A stretch of 64,000 nucleotides of DNA from Turritopsis dohrnii (taxonomy: Eukaryota > Cnidaria > Hydrozoa > Anthoathecata > Oceaniidae): the NCBI GenBank assembly GCA_027922465.2, contig BQMF02000014.1, forward strand, positions 1,674,001 through 1,738,000. The letters run 5' to 3'. Under the pieces are notes generated by a model that did no database searches, had not been told where the DNA came from, and saw only the letters and a list, made by a program, of their open reading frames with translations. Both the position numbers and the translations under genes were made by a program. Shown one piece after another: positions 44,313 to 57,752 of this stretch (the stretch's first letter is position 1; each line of letters opens with the position of its first letter).

Positions 44313-47300
44313 TATTTATTACAGATATATGCATTTGTTAAAAGATGTATAATGATCAAAGTAATTCCTTTACATGCGTGTAAAAGACTAGCATTAATTA
44401 TATATCATTCACGAAAAAGCAAAGGAGATCTTAAGGACACAGCCTTCCGATTTTGCAAATGGATGATATATTGTTTTTTTAAAATAAAATCACAGATTGA
44501 TTAAAATCAAACAGAGGACGCGTGCCATTCAACTGAAAGAATTTCGTAGAATGTATTAGCATCTAAAACCTTTTCTGACATCACGTTTCCATTTACTTAG
44601 CACTGTTTGGGACATTGTCACACAGTGATTTCTTAATGCAATTGGTAATAGCATTTAGTCTTCTCCATAATGGATTCTAGAATGATGAACGTTAAATTGA
44701 AGTGGTACTAATGATCAGTGAAATGGACAACGCAGCAATACAGGATACCATCACATGGTTTCAAATGCCACCTATTAATGACATACTTGTCAACATTTCT
44801 AAAAAGGCTTAGCAGTGACCTGCCTGTTGACATAAGATCCAATTATAGTTCATGAAAGACTGCTAAGTACAGGCAAGAAGACAGGTGCTAATTTGAATAA
44901 CTAACGGTGTGACAGTCGACATGTTTTATGATATACTACAAAGATTATTAAATGCAGAGCTATTGAATGTATTTTCCACTCAATAACTCTACTCTACAAT
45001 ACTGCCTAGAACAAAAGAGTGATCCTCTATGTAGATAGTTCAATTGTTAACTCAATCAAAAAGTAAATTTATTCCAAAGTACAAAAAAACGTTGTGATCT
45101 CAATGACACGCAATGTTTTTAAGAAAGTAATTTCTGCTTTTAAGCAGTTAAAACTATTTCGCGTGTTAAGGGCATTTCTGTGTAAGAATCCCATTCCGGT
45201 TGGTTAGAATCTTCTTGTCAATCAAACTTGTATTCCTTATCACGACACATCTCTTAAGCTACACCAAATCAGCAATCTCGTACTTAGATCATCTCTGTAC
45301 TAATACACAGCTTTGTAATCCTTTATATCGATCGATTTTGCAATATGTAAGACAGTTACTAACGAATGGGCACGTTCAATATATTGATCAACAAAAAAAA
45401 TCAAAATTCTTCTATACTATTTTTCAAATCTAATTATCAAAATACAGATAAGATATAGCAAACTGGTGTAAATCTAATTCTTAGATTATCAGTAATTGCT
45501 ATTGAGACTTTGGATAAAGGACGTGAAATGCAGTCGGCTTTCTTGACTTTCTTGGGACGAAGATGAGAGTTCACTTCTGAAATTTGACGTGGATGTGTTT
45601 TATTGAAAACATGTTTACTGTAAACATGGGCGTTTCTTGAGTGTAGAGGGAGCCGGTTAATTTCCTAGCCGGTGCGTAGATAATTCCATTATTGGGATTA
45701 AAAGTTATTGCGCAATTAGCCGATCAATACGTTTGATGCACAGGGCTTTTTCTGACTTCAAAAAAACAAAAAAAAACAACAAACAAACAAACCCCCCCCC
45801 TACATTGTACATACAATTTAAATATGTGTACACAGACTTCGCAATCTTCCCATGAGATATCTTCACTCCCAAAACAAACGCAAAATCACTTCCAAACAAG
45901 TAACGATCAGTCACGACTAAAGAAAAAATATATGACTGAACTCAAATAATATGTGTATTATACAAACTGTGTAACAGCAAATGAGATATACATGATAAAT
46001 TATTTCCATTAAGATAATCCTTCATTGTAAATCGTTTTTTTCTAAGGATGGACTCAATAAAATACCGCATAAATAAAATCATTTATACTCATTTTTACTG
46101 CCGTTATATAATCACGCTCCAATTAAATTTCATTTCTCCAATTTCGTTGATTACTACGAATAAGACAAGTACATAAACAAAATGACGCATGCGCGAATTC
46201 ATACCACATCTGCATCTGCGCAACCAGACGAAACTAAAATAGCCAGAAATCAGTATTGCAGTGTATTGCAGTATTACGTAGCGTTTGACAGTGTTACAAA
46301 AACATTTAGTATCAATTACCTTCAAAGTAATTTATGACGAGACGAAATGGAACTCATGACGTAATCCATTTTGAAATGTATGGAATTGAAAATCATAACT
46401 TGTCAGTGAAAGATCAGTTCTGTAATTAAAATTCAAAGAGGAATTTTTCTTTATCAGAATAGATTGCTCTATTCATCTGATTCTTAAGTTTGTACTTGGA
46501 CGATGATCCGCTTAATCTTTATTTAAGGAGATGTCAAGTATCAAAAGCAATGTCAACGCACTAGTTCATGTCCTTTAAGTACTATAATGCGAAACTACTT
46601 GACACTACTATGGAATTTTTTCCTTGTTAAAAAAAAAGTATTTTCTATCAAAGATGCAGGATAATTTCGGACAGAGAGTAAAGATTAGTCTTTTCGAATG
46701 GGAATTGCTTGAACATTATCTGTGAAATTTTTGCAGGGGAATTATGCAGAAACTGAAGTAGTTATTACAACACTTCTGAAGAAAAAATACGAAACAAAAA
46801 TCACAATCCAAAGACCAAACAAAAATAAAAATGTTCTCTTGGTACCTTAACTTTTTTTTCTAGTTTACTTAGTTCCCTAAAAATCACCAAAATTTTTCCT
46901 CCATATTGTTTTCTTTACAAAAACATGCTTTCCGTAGGTGTTATTTACGATTTCCTATCTAAAAGTCGAAACGGAAAACACTTCATTATTTTATAACATC
47001 AGTGCTTTTATACCATTAAAATAGTTGTGGCGCTGAGTGATGCCAAGATCCGAAATATCGAAATTGCGTACTTGCATTTCTTTTACTTCGACTTTAACTT
47101 TCACCGAAGCATATACGCCCATACTGGTAATAAAGGCGTGAGGGCGCATAACGGGATACAAGCTTCTTCTGCTTAAACAAGTGGTTTTCTTTCATTTTTA
47201 TTTCTTTGGTATGAGGAAAAAATAGATAATCAATTCAAAACAAAATGATATGGCCTGGCTTGGATTACACTGTCTACATATTCTTCAAGTTACTACTAAC

Positions 47301-48104
47301 AAAGATGTTATAGTTTTTGCTTATCTGATTATAAATACGGTATTATACTTATTGAAATAAACTTCCCAATGTTTTGACTGGGCGTCAATACGTAAGAGAA
47401 TTATTTTTTATTGCGGAACCATCACGCAAATATTTCACGCTGGGATATTACATAGAAAAAACATATGAAGGGATCAGACGTACAATCCTATTCAATGCGA
47501 AATCATAAATCCTTAAAATCAACAAAAGTAAAGCCATTATAGTGACAGGATGTTCCATAAAATGCGTGGCATATTTTCACCTAATCCTTAACCAATCAGA
47601 TTTATTTTGACGCAAAAATAATATTTAACTGCCATTGAAGTAATACAACAGAAGATCAAAAACAGTTTTAATCCAATCTCGAACCGTATATCATAATACC
47701 GAATACCGAATACCGAATCTGAGTATGAACAACATTTTAAAATGCAAAACCTCTAACTGTGAGATCCTCTTCTATGTCTTTCTTGTGTCTTGAGATCTGA
47801 AACAACATATTAATATGAAAAAAAAATTTTTACTTCCTTTAAACAAGTCAAATGGTTTTCGGTATACAAGTCTTAGGACGTTAGACCCTCACTTCACAGT
47901 CTTCAGCCGTATGATATTTGCATGGAAAAGAACTAAAGCTAAAAGAGCAAATAACACATAGTTTAAAGGCCAACCTTTGTCCGGTGCTCTCAAAACAACT
48001 AAGTTGTATTTATTGTTATGCAAAGTAAGGTTATTATCAAAAACAATTCCTCTACCATCTGATTGGTTGCTGATTGTTATTTACGTAAATCAATTTGGGA
48101 GTAG
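44313..48104. other. Intergenic, 3.8 kb, no gene recognised
   Basis: AT-rich. A CAAACAAACAAACCCCCCCC run lies near 45779-45800. No coding, RNA or complete repeat feature supported. Confidence 0.4.
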
Positions 48105-48208
48105 ACAAAAATCATACTTTACACGTTCCACATCGAAAAACTGTCTCAGGTCTTACAAAAATCATACTTTACACGTTCCACATCGAAAAACTGTCTCAGG
48201 TCTTACAA
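48105..48208 (+). repeat. 50-bp tandem duplication
   Basis: ACAAAAATCATACTTTACAC through CTGTCTCAGGTCTT is present twice in tandem with no visible difference, starting at 48105 and 48155. It must be recent. Confidence 0.9.
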
Positions 48209-48837
48209 AAGAAGATGAAAGTGGGCGAAGGAATATTCTTGATCAAGTGCAGAAAAGAAATATATGATGAAAACAAGAAATAGCTTTCTTAACAACTTTT
48301 GCCCCCCCTAAAAACAGATTCTCAGTAAACACACCGTAGTTGTAAAGTTAATAATTTCTGGAAAATTAGACGGGTGTATACACACTAAAAAAGATCATAC
48401 GGGTGTCAAAGAACTTCCATGAAATGCTACACGATGTTTTGATGACGTCAACGCTGCATATAAACAAAGTCTGTCAACAGAATTAAAGATTATCTACCAC
48501 TGCGATGAGTCATCTCAAAAAATCCAGTATTCGTCTCTCCAAAAAAATGAAATATATCTCATTCATAATTTCAAATAAAGAGGTTTGAAAATCCATAAAT
48601 TTGTCGGATTTCAAAATAACGTTCTTTCTACGAACCAATACTTTTTTTCATACAAAACTACATTCCTTAGTCCGTTGCCAGTTCATTTTTAGAGGGCAGC
48701 AAGATTTTGATAACAAACCAAATTCACGAATTTCAATGATTTTTTTTGACAAAAGTTCTTGATCTAAAATAGATCGACAAAAATAGGTTGTTCAATTTTT
48801 TTCACAACTCCATTGGAAATTGATTACAGTTCTGATA

Positions 48838-49014
48838 CCTTATCGGGGATAATTTCATCGGGGATAATTTCGTCGGGGAAAATTTCGTCGTTTTGCAAAA
48901 TTTTACTAATATTTTCTTATAAATTTCACTGTTTCAAAATTTTCGTCGGGGAAACTTTTCGTCACGAATTAAAGATTTCGTCACTTTTCTCCGACAAAAT
49001 TATCCCCGATAAGG
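48838..49014. mobile_element. TA-flanked MITE, CCTTATCGGGGATAATTT ends
   Basis: CCTTATCGGGGATAATTT at the left is the exact reverse complement of the right end, with TA on both sides (48836-48837, 49015-49016). Inside, ATAATTTCRTCGGGG-type units are repeated. 177 bases. Confidence 0.83.
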
Positions 49015-49016
49015 TA

Positions 49017-51316
49017 GTACAAAGCAAGAGCAGAGCAATATAGTTTTCTTCCCGGAAGATGTTGACCTTAAGTCTCGTAGCACTTCCCACCATTTTCAAA
49101 ACAAACCCATCTGCTTAAATTTTGTCTACCATTTTTAAATTTCTTCGCAATATATGACCATCCAAGAAGCGAAACTTGATGAACAAAAAAGCACTAGAAT
49201 GATTTGGAATCAAGAAAAATTTGAACCTTTCAACGACAAGATTTGTACTTGGTTTTTGCCTTCTCTTTCACAGCTCTTTATCACGCCAGTTAACGCAAAA
49301 TAAAATGTTCGCCTCGTAAAATACTTAAACAATCATCTATGAATGGATGTTGGGATATTGAGACAGCGTACGAATTATAAAAAAACATTAGAGTAAATCT
49401 TGAAGAGTCAAACTGTAAAATTATTCTTGTGTAAAATTTGATCGACAAAAGTTTCTAATCGCAATATGGATGATATCGAAATTTGCTTTAAATAATTCCA
49501 AAACGATTTCAAAATTACACCTTTTGTAAATTTAAGATACTAAAGCCAGTTGACTTATTTGTTGTTTTTTTTTGGGAACTAAGGATTGTTCATTTTGGGG
49601 AGTTCTTTCGTACCAAGGTATCTTTAAAACTTTGTAGGTGCTGACATCTCGTACAAACTCTTGTAGGCGGAAAAACAAAATTGAAAGGCTTTAAACAATA
49701 ACCGAATTTAAAAGAAAAACAGATTAAAAAAAATAGTGTCGCCAAGAAAAACATCACTAGACAAGAAATTCCAACAAATAAAAATTCAACAAAGACTTGT
49801 TATGTACTTCTGTACCACCAGATCAAGTGATATTCATATTATCCACTACTCAACAAGTACACATAAAACTGAAATATAAAACCTAAAATGCGTTCATCTT
49901 GTACACGGAACCATACGTGTATGCGGATGTTTGTACATCTGTTCTCGCAATGCTACAATGCTCCTTAATCCTGATACCTTCATCTTCTATTTACCAAAAT
50001 GGTGTCTCACAATATCTGTGCTATGTAGCATACATTAACACTGTGATCTCTTTTATGCAAGTACCTTAGGTCTGATGATGCACTGCAAAGGCTTTTGAAG
50101 TCAAGCCTTGCGGAGTGATGTCATCTCACTATGGTGCACAACGACGTGGTCAGTATCTAGGACACACTAGAAAGTGAAAAATTCCTTATTGCTAAAAATA
50201 ATCTTTTTCCGCTCCAAATTACTATTATAATTAAGGGAAGTCAATTTGATGACAAAGCTTAAATCCAAAAAAAAAGAGAAAAAACAGCGGGAATAAAACA
50301 TTCATAATGACCCCTCCTTTTTTCTTTACTAATTTCGAAACAACGAATTTTTGATTGCGCTACAATCTGCAAATACTTTCGTAAAGAAAACAATCATTTT
50401 TCTGATAAACAACAATAACAACAAAGTCGCCCCCTTATGTTTTATAATGTTCTTTTGTGTTGGCCACACCCATCACACATGGCAATTATAATCATTAATT
50501 AATGAGAGATATATTCGGTAATGAAGGAATTTTTTCCGCTTCCAGATTACTACAGATTTGACCACAGTTATGAAAGTAATCATCATTATATATGCAGAAG
50601 AGTAAAACGGCAGCCGATGAAAATCTACAAATAAGACCATACAGGAAGGCTTTTCAAAAAGCGAGAATTTTCATGAGTACAAGCTTACGAAATTTTAACG
50701 ACGGCGAGATAAAAGTGGGCGTTTCCAATGCTCTTATCGGTTAAAATTTTGCTAGCACAATTTTTTCAGCCTATCATAATCCGTTGATCGATTTTCATGT
50801 AAAAGTCATTTCCAGTCTTCTGTACTGGTTTATCTCCATAATCAGTTCTTTATTACATAATCTCGTGTACAAACATAGTCTACTATCAAGGCCAATTATC
50901 GTGTCATTTTATTGTATCCTGATGATTGCCGCTATCAGCCAAACAATTCCATCAAATCTATTCACTAAAACAATATACAACATACAGTAATTCCGATCGG
51001 GAAGACATTGGATTTCCTATGGAAGTCTTAATAAGCTTGTGGATTTCAGCTCTGTTTTTGTCTTGAAGAAATTGGGTACATCATGAAGTTGTAGCATTGC
51101 ATTATGATAGTTGTACAATGCACTATGGGATTTCCAAGAGTTTCTCTGAATAACCCATTTTTTAACTTTTCCAATATCATCAAGTAAATGACTAAGTTAG
51201 CTTCTTCTATGCTTTCCTTCAGCCGTACGATAAATCTCGTTCGATTGTGACAAAAAAGAGCTATAGCTGAACATTCTCCTTCCACCACATAGTTGAAATT
51301 TCTGGACTAGAAAGTA
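49017..51316. other. Intergenic, 2.3 kb, no gene recognised
   Basis: No supported feature. Short frames lack domains or start context. Confidence 0.4.
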
Positions 51317-51436
51317 CCCACTGGGAAATTTTGTTGAAAGATCACTGCGAAGGAGTGCATTTCAATAGAAATATCCACACTATTTCAATAAAAATGCTCT
51401 TCATCGCAATGACGTTTGGATGATTTTACTACTGCG
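51317..51436 (-). mobile_element. Hairpin MITE (CCCAGYGGGC family), copy 9
   Basis: CCCACTGGGAAATTTTGTTG left; core GAAATATCCACACTATTTCA and ATGCTCTTCATCGCAATGAC; right terminus worn (ACTACTGCG). Confidence 0.78.
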
Positions 51437-51955
51437 TAGTAACCTTACAAAACTACAACGACAACAAGGGCGTCGACAGGAGTAAGACAAAGATTCATGT
51501 TACTTCACAGATTTGTTTTATAAAGGAACTCTATGTCACACTACACTATTCAGAAAAAGGTTTTAACTTTTATATTGTTATAAGTTACTCACAACGTGAA
51601 AAGTATAGTGTTTTGAAGTTGAACTGAAAACGAAGACGTGAGAATAGCATTATAGCGTATTAATTATTCGTGTTTCTCCAACAATTATTTCCCTCAAAGT
51701 TAATCAAAAAATAACAAATCAAAACGCTTCAAAATGATTGTTTTGTGATTCATTGTATTGTGAATATTTTCAAATATATTTTGATGTTATAGTTTTATAA
51801 AGTCCATATTGAAGGACCTTACCAAACTACGACGACAACGAAGACGACGAATTACAGAACAACAATAAAAGTTTTACACTTGCGTTAAAGGAGAATTAAC
51901 GTCAAAAATATAATTTTGGCTTAACTTGTTCCTATATTGTATTTAAATAAAGGCC

Positions 51956-52075
51956 TATAGTATTCTCTCTATTAAGCGCCCCTCTCCAATAAGCGCCCGT
52001 CTCCAATAAGCTTCCCCCTCTAGTCAAAAATATTTTTATAAACGCCTCTTTCTAATAAGCGCCCGGGCGTTTATA
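51956..52075 (-). mobile_element. GCGCCCCTCTCTAATAAGCGC-type element, copy 4 (one end)
   Basis: TAGTATTCTCTCTATTAAGC, then GCCCCTCTCCAATAAGCGCC and CTAGTCAAAAATATTTTTAT as in copies 1 and 2. The other end is absent. Confidence 0.65.
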
Positions 52076-54117
52076 GAAATGAAATTTCAAAAACACAGCA
52101 CTTTGTTGGATCCTTTAATTTCTAGAACTACAAAATTTTCCATTGATATTGGCTCTTTTCTTCGGCATTTATGTTTATCATGTCATCAACTTAAAAAGAG
52201 TTTTCACGAATGTGAGCGCTGCAAACCAATTAAACCACTTTACCTTTTCCACTTGTGTTAGAACATCCAAATGCTTTAAATCTTGGCATCTTTAAGAAAT
52301 ACTTATAAGCTACCAAGTCTGATATGTCTCTATGGAACTGTCTTCTTTTGTGCTCTATTTATATGATTTGTACAAACTAAAATTGAATATCTACGTGCAA
52401 CTGTGACATCATATTAATGAGTTTCTATTGAACTCTAAACTTCAGTAACTATAAACTTTGAAACTTTGTAAAAAGTCACCTTCTACAATTTAGAATCGAT
52501 TTATTTAACAAAAAGTAGTACATAATTCTGACGTTAATTCCCAGAAGTTTGTTTCATGAATTGAAGGGAAAAGAATCGCGAAGAAATCAAGGAAAATCAA
52601 TACAATATTTTGATGCTAATACTACTAAAATTAAAAATATTTTCCAATGGTATTAGTGTGAAATAGAATTACATTCTAAAACAAATTATGAAATAAAATG
52701 AATCTTTTGTTTTCATTGCATCATAGTCCTGGTTGCTGTTATAGTTTCGTAAGGTTTTTATTTTCCCTAAGCGACGAACTTAAAATTACTAGGTCAAAAA
52801 AAATGCGATGAAAATTCATCGCACATAATCAGCTTACACAAGTGGGATTACATATGAACCATTTACATTACTATTTTCCTTCTCATCTCACAAATATGTG
52901 TAGCCATTAAATGTTGAGATAGATTAGCCAAAGACGCTCTGCTAAATCCATTGCATTAAAAAAATTATTGAAAACTAGCTTGGCGTGGCCGTTTCAAACT
53001 ACTGTGGGTTATCTTAAAAACGTTGCGATTGTCACAAAAACATTCGATGTTGGCTGATTGTTACTGCTGAGTGTGATGGTTCCATGTCAATTTGGATTAA
53101 AATCCGAGTTAGTTTACGATATTAACAATAAATTTGGCATAATAAGTTGACACTGCGACCAGTTGACGGTCAAGATTTTTTCTTCGGATTCATTTGAAAT
53201 CAGCCAATTGATCAAAAATATAAAGATGACATTCATGGACATCTGATGACATTCTGTCCTTGACTACTCAACTAGCTCCTGTAGGCAGTGGAATTCTCTC
53301 AACATGGATGTAACTTACTTGAACGAATTAACTTCCGTTAAACTACAGCGTATGTTGTTTGAACTTAAAATAGCTCCTAAATAAAAGACGAATTTTCAAA
53401 TTTTTATCGCTAACATTTTTCTTCAACGGGAAAAAATAGAATAGAAAGAGATAATGTTATTGAATTTGTAGAAAATACGCCTTTCTTAAGTCTGAAAGTA
53501 TGGATGAAAAGTAACTAGTAATGATATTGTAACTATGCCTTCCTAAGACCAGAGCCTTGTAAGAACAACGGTTGCCGAATTCATCAGTGATTGCGTGTCT
53601 TCTGTTTGTATAAGGTCTGGCTAGTTATTCATAGTATGTAAAACGTTTGTGTTGCGAGTATTGATTTTTTTACAAGTGAAATGAGACAAGTGAAAGCAGA
53701 CCTGAAATCCATTTAGACCAAATGACCAAATTGTTTTATGACCAAGGGCATAAAATCAATCTCTTACGAAAATGAAAAAGGGAAAACATTTTGTTCATAC
53801 CTGATACGTCTTTTCACGAGCTTCGCTTGGCTTTTGTATGATCACAAATACAAACATTTTTAAATCAATTGTATTTTCAACAAATATTCAAGTGTATGTT
53901 TTTCTTTGCATTATTATTGACTGTGTGGCAATGACAGCTATTTTGTATAATGTTGTTATGCATGCAAGAATCAGGAAACATTTTTTTTCTGTTGGGACGG
54001 CGAAAGTGACAGAGTTTTTCAAAATCAAACAAACCTTACAGCATAAAATGTGTAGTAGGGTGGTCACAGTAATGTTCACACATGTTAACTTAAACGAGTC
54101 AAAATGAACTGTTATTG
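52076..54117. other. Intergenic, 2 kb, no gene recognised
   Basis: AT-rich; frames of 60-89 codons only, none with recognised features. Confidence 0.4.
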
Positions 54118-54240
54118 TAGGCGTATTCGAGGTCGGTAAACAAATGTGATGGAATCTAACATATTCCTTTTTCAGTCTTAAGTGACGATTAAGTCACTTG
54201 CACGCTTGTTTTTGTTTTACTTCAAATGACTCAACTTTCC
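54118..54240 (+). mobile_element. MITE with CATAGGCGT ends, copy 2 (decayed right end)
   Basis: GTAGGCGTATTCGAGGTCGG, then TTTTTCAGTCTTAAGTGACG as in the copy at 59505. Confidence 0.5.
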
Positions 54241-54329
54241 TTTACATTTCTACGTGCACCGGTTATCTTAAGCTTGGTAATCAGTGTGCCATGAACCCTC
54301 ATTCCAAATAACTGATCTTTTCCGAACGT

Positions 54330-54480
54330 CTATTCTTGTTTTAAAGTTTTGAATTGCTTTTAATATTATCCCATTGCGGAATAGGAAATACTAAATGAAT
54401 ATGACTAAGCAATAAAGATATGTAATAAGTAAAACAATAGAAAATGTGGAAACGAGGCGAACCTTGAGAACAAGTAAATA
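54330..54480 (+). mobile_element. MITE, AATAGACCTTTCCCGAAT family, copy 4 (decayed)
   Basis: TGTTTTAAAGTTTTGAATTG ... AATAGAAAATGTGGAAACGAGGCGAACC ... resembles the middle and right part of copies 2 and 3; termini not clear. Confidence 0.42.
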
Positions 54481-54593
54481 ACAGTTGAATACAGTTGTAT
54501 CTCTTATCATCAAAACTCCCTGTAAAACAATTTAGAACTATTTTGATATCAAAGGCGAGGCTCAGTATACCATTTTGTTCGAATGACAGTATT

Positions 54594-54893
54594 TAAATAA
54601 ATGTAAGTAAGTAAGTAAATAAGTAAATAACGGGAGTTTTTAGTCCTTGGGCTTCCATCTGTAATGGTTGGTTCTTCCGCCAGCCGACTTGCAACTATTA
54701 GTTGACTTACCGCCAGAGATACGTACAGCATTGCTCTAACTTGCTCAAAGGCCAGTGCGCAGTCAGTCGATGGCTCCTAATGGGCTGACACGCTGCTTTT
54801 AAAGCGCATCGGAGTGGTGTATTGAGATGACTTGACATGACTGGACTCGAACGCGGGTCAAAGCGGTCGCACTCAAAGGTACTAACCACTAAA
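54594..54893 (-). mobile_element. tRNA-derived SINE-like element of a second type
   Basis: On the minus strand: A-box-like TAGTGGTTAGTACC near 54890, B box GCGTTCGAGTCC near 54845, a non-tRNA body, and a tail of TTAC/TTTA repeats at the left (54594-54630). The body differs from the SINE at 5561. Confidence 0.66.
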
Positions 54894-56684
54894 CATTTTA
54901 TGCAACTCGAAATAAAAAACTTAATAAAAACCGAAAAACAGCAGAAAATACGTCGGCAAGTGAGTCTGACAATAAAACGGTGCAAAAAAATGTTGACACC
55001 ACTGTCCAAGTCACACCTGTGTCAAAGTACAAAATTCTCCGTGACCTACAAAAAGCATAGCGCGGGATAATTTACAGCAATCAGCAGACCGCACATTGGT
55101 AATTAGAAGCACGGAAAATTTCACTGTTATTTTGTTATTTTGAACTGCAACAGTTCGTAAACAGTTTTTCTTCATTAGTGCAGTACTTTTAGAATTAATC
55201 ACTTTTCACGTAATTAGGCAATTAATCCAATTAGAAGGTCAAATGTTCTAAAAATAAATATTGGAACTAGTACGTGTGCAACTTTCGGACAAACAAATAT
55301 CGAAACAGAAAAATAATTAAAAAAATAATATAATATAAAATCTATATAACAACAATAAATGCAATTCAGTGTTTTAAAGTTTACATCCAAATGCGCGTAT
55401 ACTGTCTCCTCGAGCATGCGCATTGCTTTTCGAATCAAAAATTCGTGCGTGACACCAAAACATGATTGGTTAATCTCTTCTTCTCATGAAAAGGAAGTGA
55501 ATAATAAAACCATTAATCGTGAAACTTAGTGGGTGACAATGCTAACAAAATTGTCTTTTCTTTCATTAAGACAAATACCGTAACAATGAAACATTACATC
55601 TTCCCGCCTCAGTGTTATACGAAGAAAGAAAAATGCCCAAAAAACCTTACATTTCGACTCGGGGAGATCCTGTTTACGCAAGCAGAAGATTTTTCATTAT
55701 CATTACATTGCGCAAATCTGATAAAAGAAAAGAAATGAATATGAAGTGAATTTCTTCCAAATAACCAGCCCTTTCACTTTAACTTTACTTAAATTGAGTT
55801 GATGAAGTCAATCAAGTATCAATACTCCGAATAATGTCGTGAATCAACCCAGGAATGAAAGAAAACTAAACTTTCATCCAGGCTTTTGCAAACGTATTAC
55901 GATTGGTGTCAGTAGAGTGTAAAATATGTCAGCTTCCAATCTTGTCCCCAGATGTTTCCATCCTAGTATCAAAACGAGAAAAGCGACCTCGGGTAAAATG
56001 TTATTCTGAGTTGAAATCACGCATTATATAACTTAAGTTGTTTTTATCGTGTTAGCGTGCATTACCTGCATAAATCCAGTGAACTGACGTAATCCGATTT
56101 AATCCGATTAAAGAAGGAGCTTAATTATCAACTATTGCGACATATTTTCACTTAACATTGACGTCATGATGTACTTCTACGACTGATCCACTATACATGT
56201 GTCAAACTGTGCCAAGATCTTATTTTCTTACGAAATTCTTTATCAAGAAGTTAAAGCGTTCACTTGTACTGCCTCTTTTTCCAATATTTTGATAAATCTA
56301 AGAGCTGGTCTTAAATTCAAGAGATTTGCATGTGAATTTCTTAGATAAGAATTTCAGCCTTCTCCGCAGGGTCGGTATTTGAAATTGACGAAAGCACTGC
56401 TGATAAATTTGCTAGATCATGTTATTTTTAGCAACTCAGGCAGTATAAGCATGCTTTAGACTTGCATGCACGAGTTTGTTTTATTGTGAAAGCATTAATT
56501 CAAAAACTAAGATTTGAAAGAATATCATCCACCTAGCGACAGGAAAAGCCATAGTAACTAAGAAGATGTTTGAAGAATGAAATGAGAAAAATTGAAAAAG
56601 ATTCCCTTGTATGAGAGGAGGGTCTGGAAGACAGTCAAAATTGATGAAGAGGGTTCGAGCTAGTTAGAATAGAAAAGCAAAACG
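54894..56684. other. Intergenic, 1.8 kb, no gene recognised
   Basis: No supported feature. Confidence 0.4.
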
Positions 56685-56858
56685 ACATCTCTATCAAATT
56701 TATAACACTTTAAAAACATATATTCATTTCAACGAAGCTTTCCGTAACACAGATATATTTTCAAAAGAAAAAGACTTGAAAATGTAGCTGTGTTACGAAA
56801 AGCTTTGTTGATATAAATATATGTTTTTAAAGTGTTTTAAAATTGATATAGAAATTTT
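56685..56858. repeat. Long near-perfect palindrome, about 80-bp arms
   Basis: Left arm through AACACTTTAAAAACATATAT and AACGAAGCTTTCCGTAACAC pairs with right arm GTGTTACGAAAAGCTTTGTT and ATATATGTTTTTAAAGTGTT, spacer about 10 bases. Probably a hairpin MITE. No coding content. Confidence 0.85.
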
Positions 56859-57053
56859 ATGATATTGAACTTCTCCATTTTCTTTGAAAACCCTGGAACC
56901 TTCTCTGTTCATATTTCCTAATAATGCTCAAAACATGTATGTACAGACATGAAAAAAAGCAGACCTATTTTGAATCTTACTGGACGAAATCATTCTTTAC
57001 CATTTACCGAAATCAGCGTAAATTTTGCGGCTTTACTAGCTGTAAGCAGGTTT

Positions 57054-57095
57054 GACATCCTCTCGGTTCACATTGACATCCTCTCGGTTCACATT
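57054..57095 (+). repeat. 21-bp tandem duplication
   Basis: GACATCCTCTCGGTTCACAT plus T, present twice without change. Confidence 0.88.
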
Positions 57096-57634
57096 GATTT
57101 AACTTTTTTTATAGATATATTGCAATCGTAGTTTGAATGTGGAGGCCTTTAAACTACATTTTGGGTAATGGCGACGCTGGTTTTCATTTTCTGTATTGAC
57201 CTAGTGTTATTACTAATTGTCAAAATCTTTTTCATTCATCTCCGCCATATGAAATTTATTAGGTTCTGACTTTACAATACGTCTGAAAATCAACAGAGAC
57301 CACTTACATTATTTACGTGATAATTTTGTTGAAAAGATTGTCATGGAAATAATACCTTAGCGAACTTGAAACCTTTGGACTCTAAAACCGCTAACAGGTT
57401 ACACTTCTACTGCGAAGAAGAGTGCATGTTTGGATATCTTTTGAACTTAAAAGAAGTGAAAGGTTCTACAGAAAATTTTTGTCAAATTTCAACAAAATAT
57501 TTGTACAATTTTTGAACATAGAAGAAAAGCGCTACGAACAATTTTCAATTTTTACGACACGTAGTTACAGTATTTTTCATTGGAATTATCAATATGTGTA
57601 TCACTCATTTTATGGGCGTTTATATGGGCTTTAT

Positions 57635-57752
57635 CCCAGCGAGCAAAATCTCCAAAATGTCACCGCAATGAAGAACATTTTTATTGAAATAGTGTGTATG
57701 TTTCTTTAAAAATGCACTCCTTCGCAATGATCTTTCAACAAATATGGCAGTG
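57635..57752 (+). mobile_element. Hairpin MITE (CCCAGYGGGC family), copy 10
   Basis: CCCAGCGAGCAAAATCTCC left; core TTGAAATAGTGTGTATGTTT; GCACTCCTTCGCAATGATC; right end worn (TATGGCAGTG). Confidence 0.78.

Noticed and set aside
43986..44504. 172-codon plus-strand frame with a Leu run
   Set aside because: Leu run is the microsatellite and the rest overlaps member 5 in antisense.
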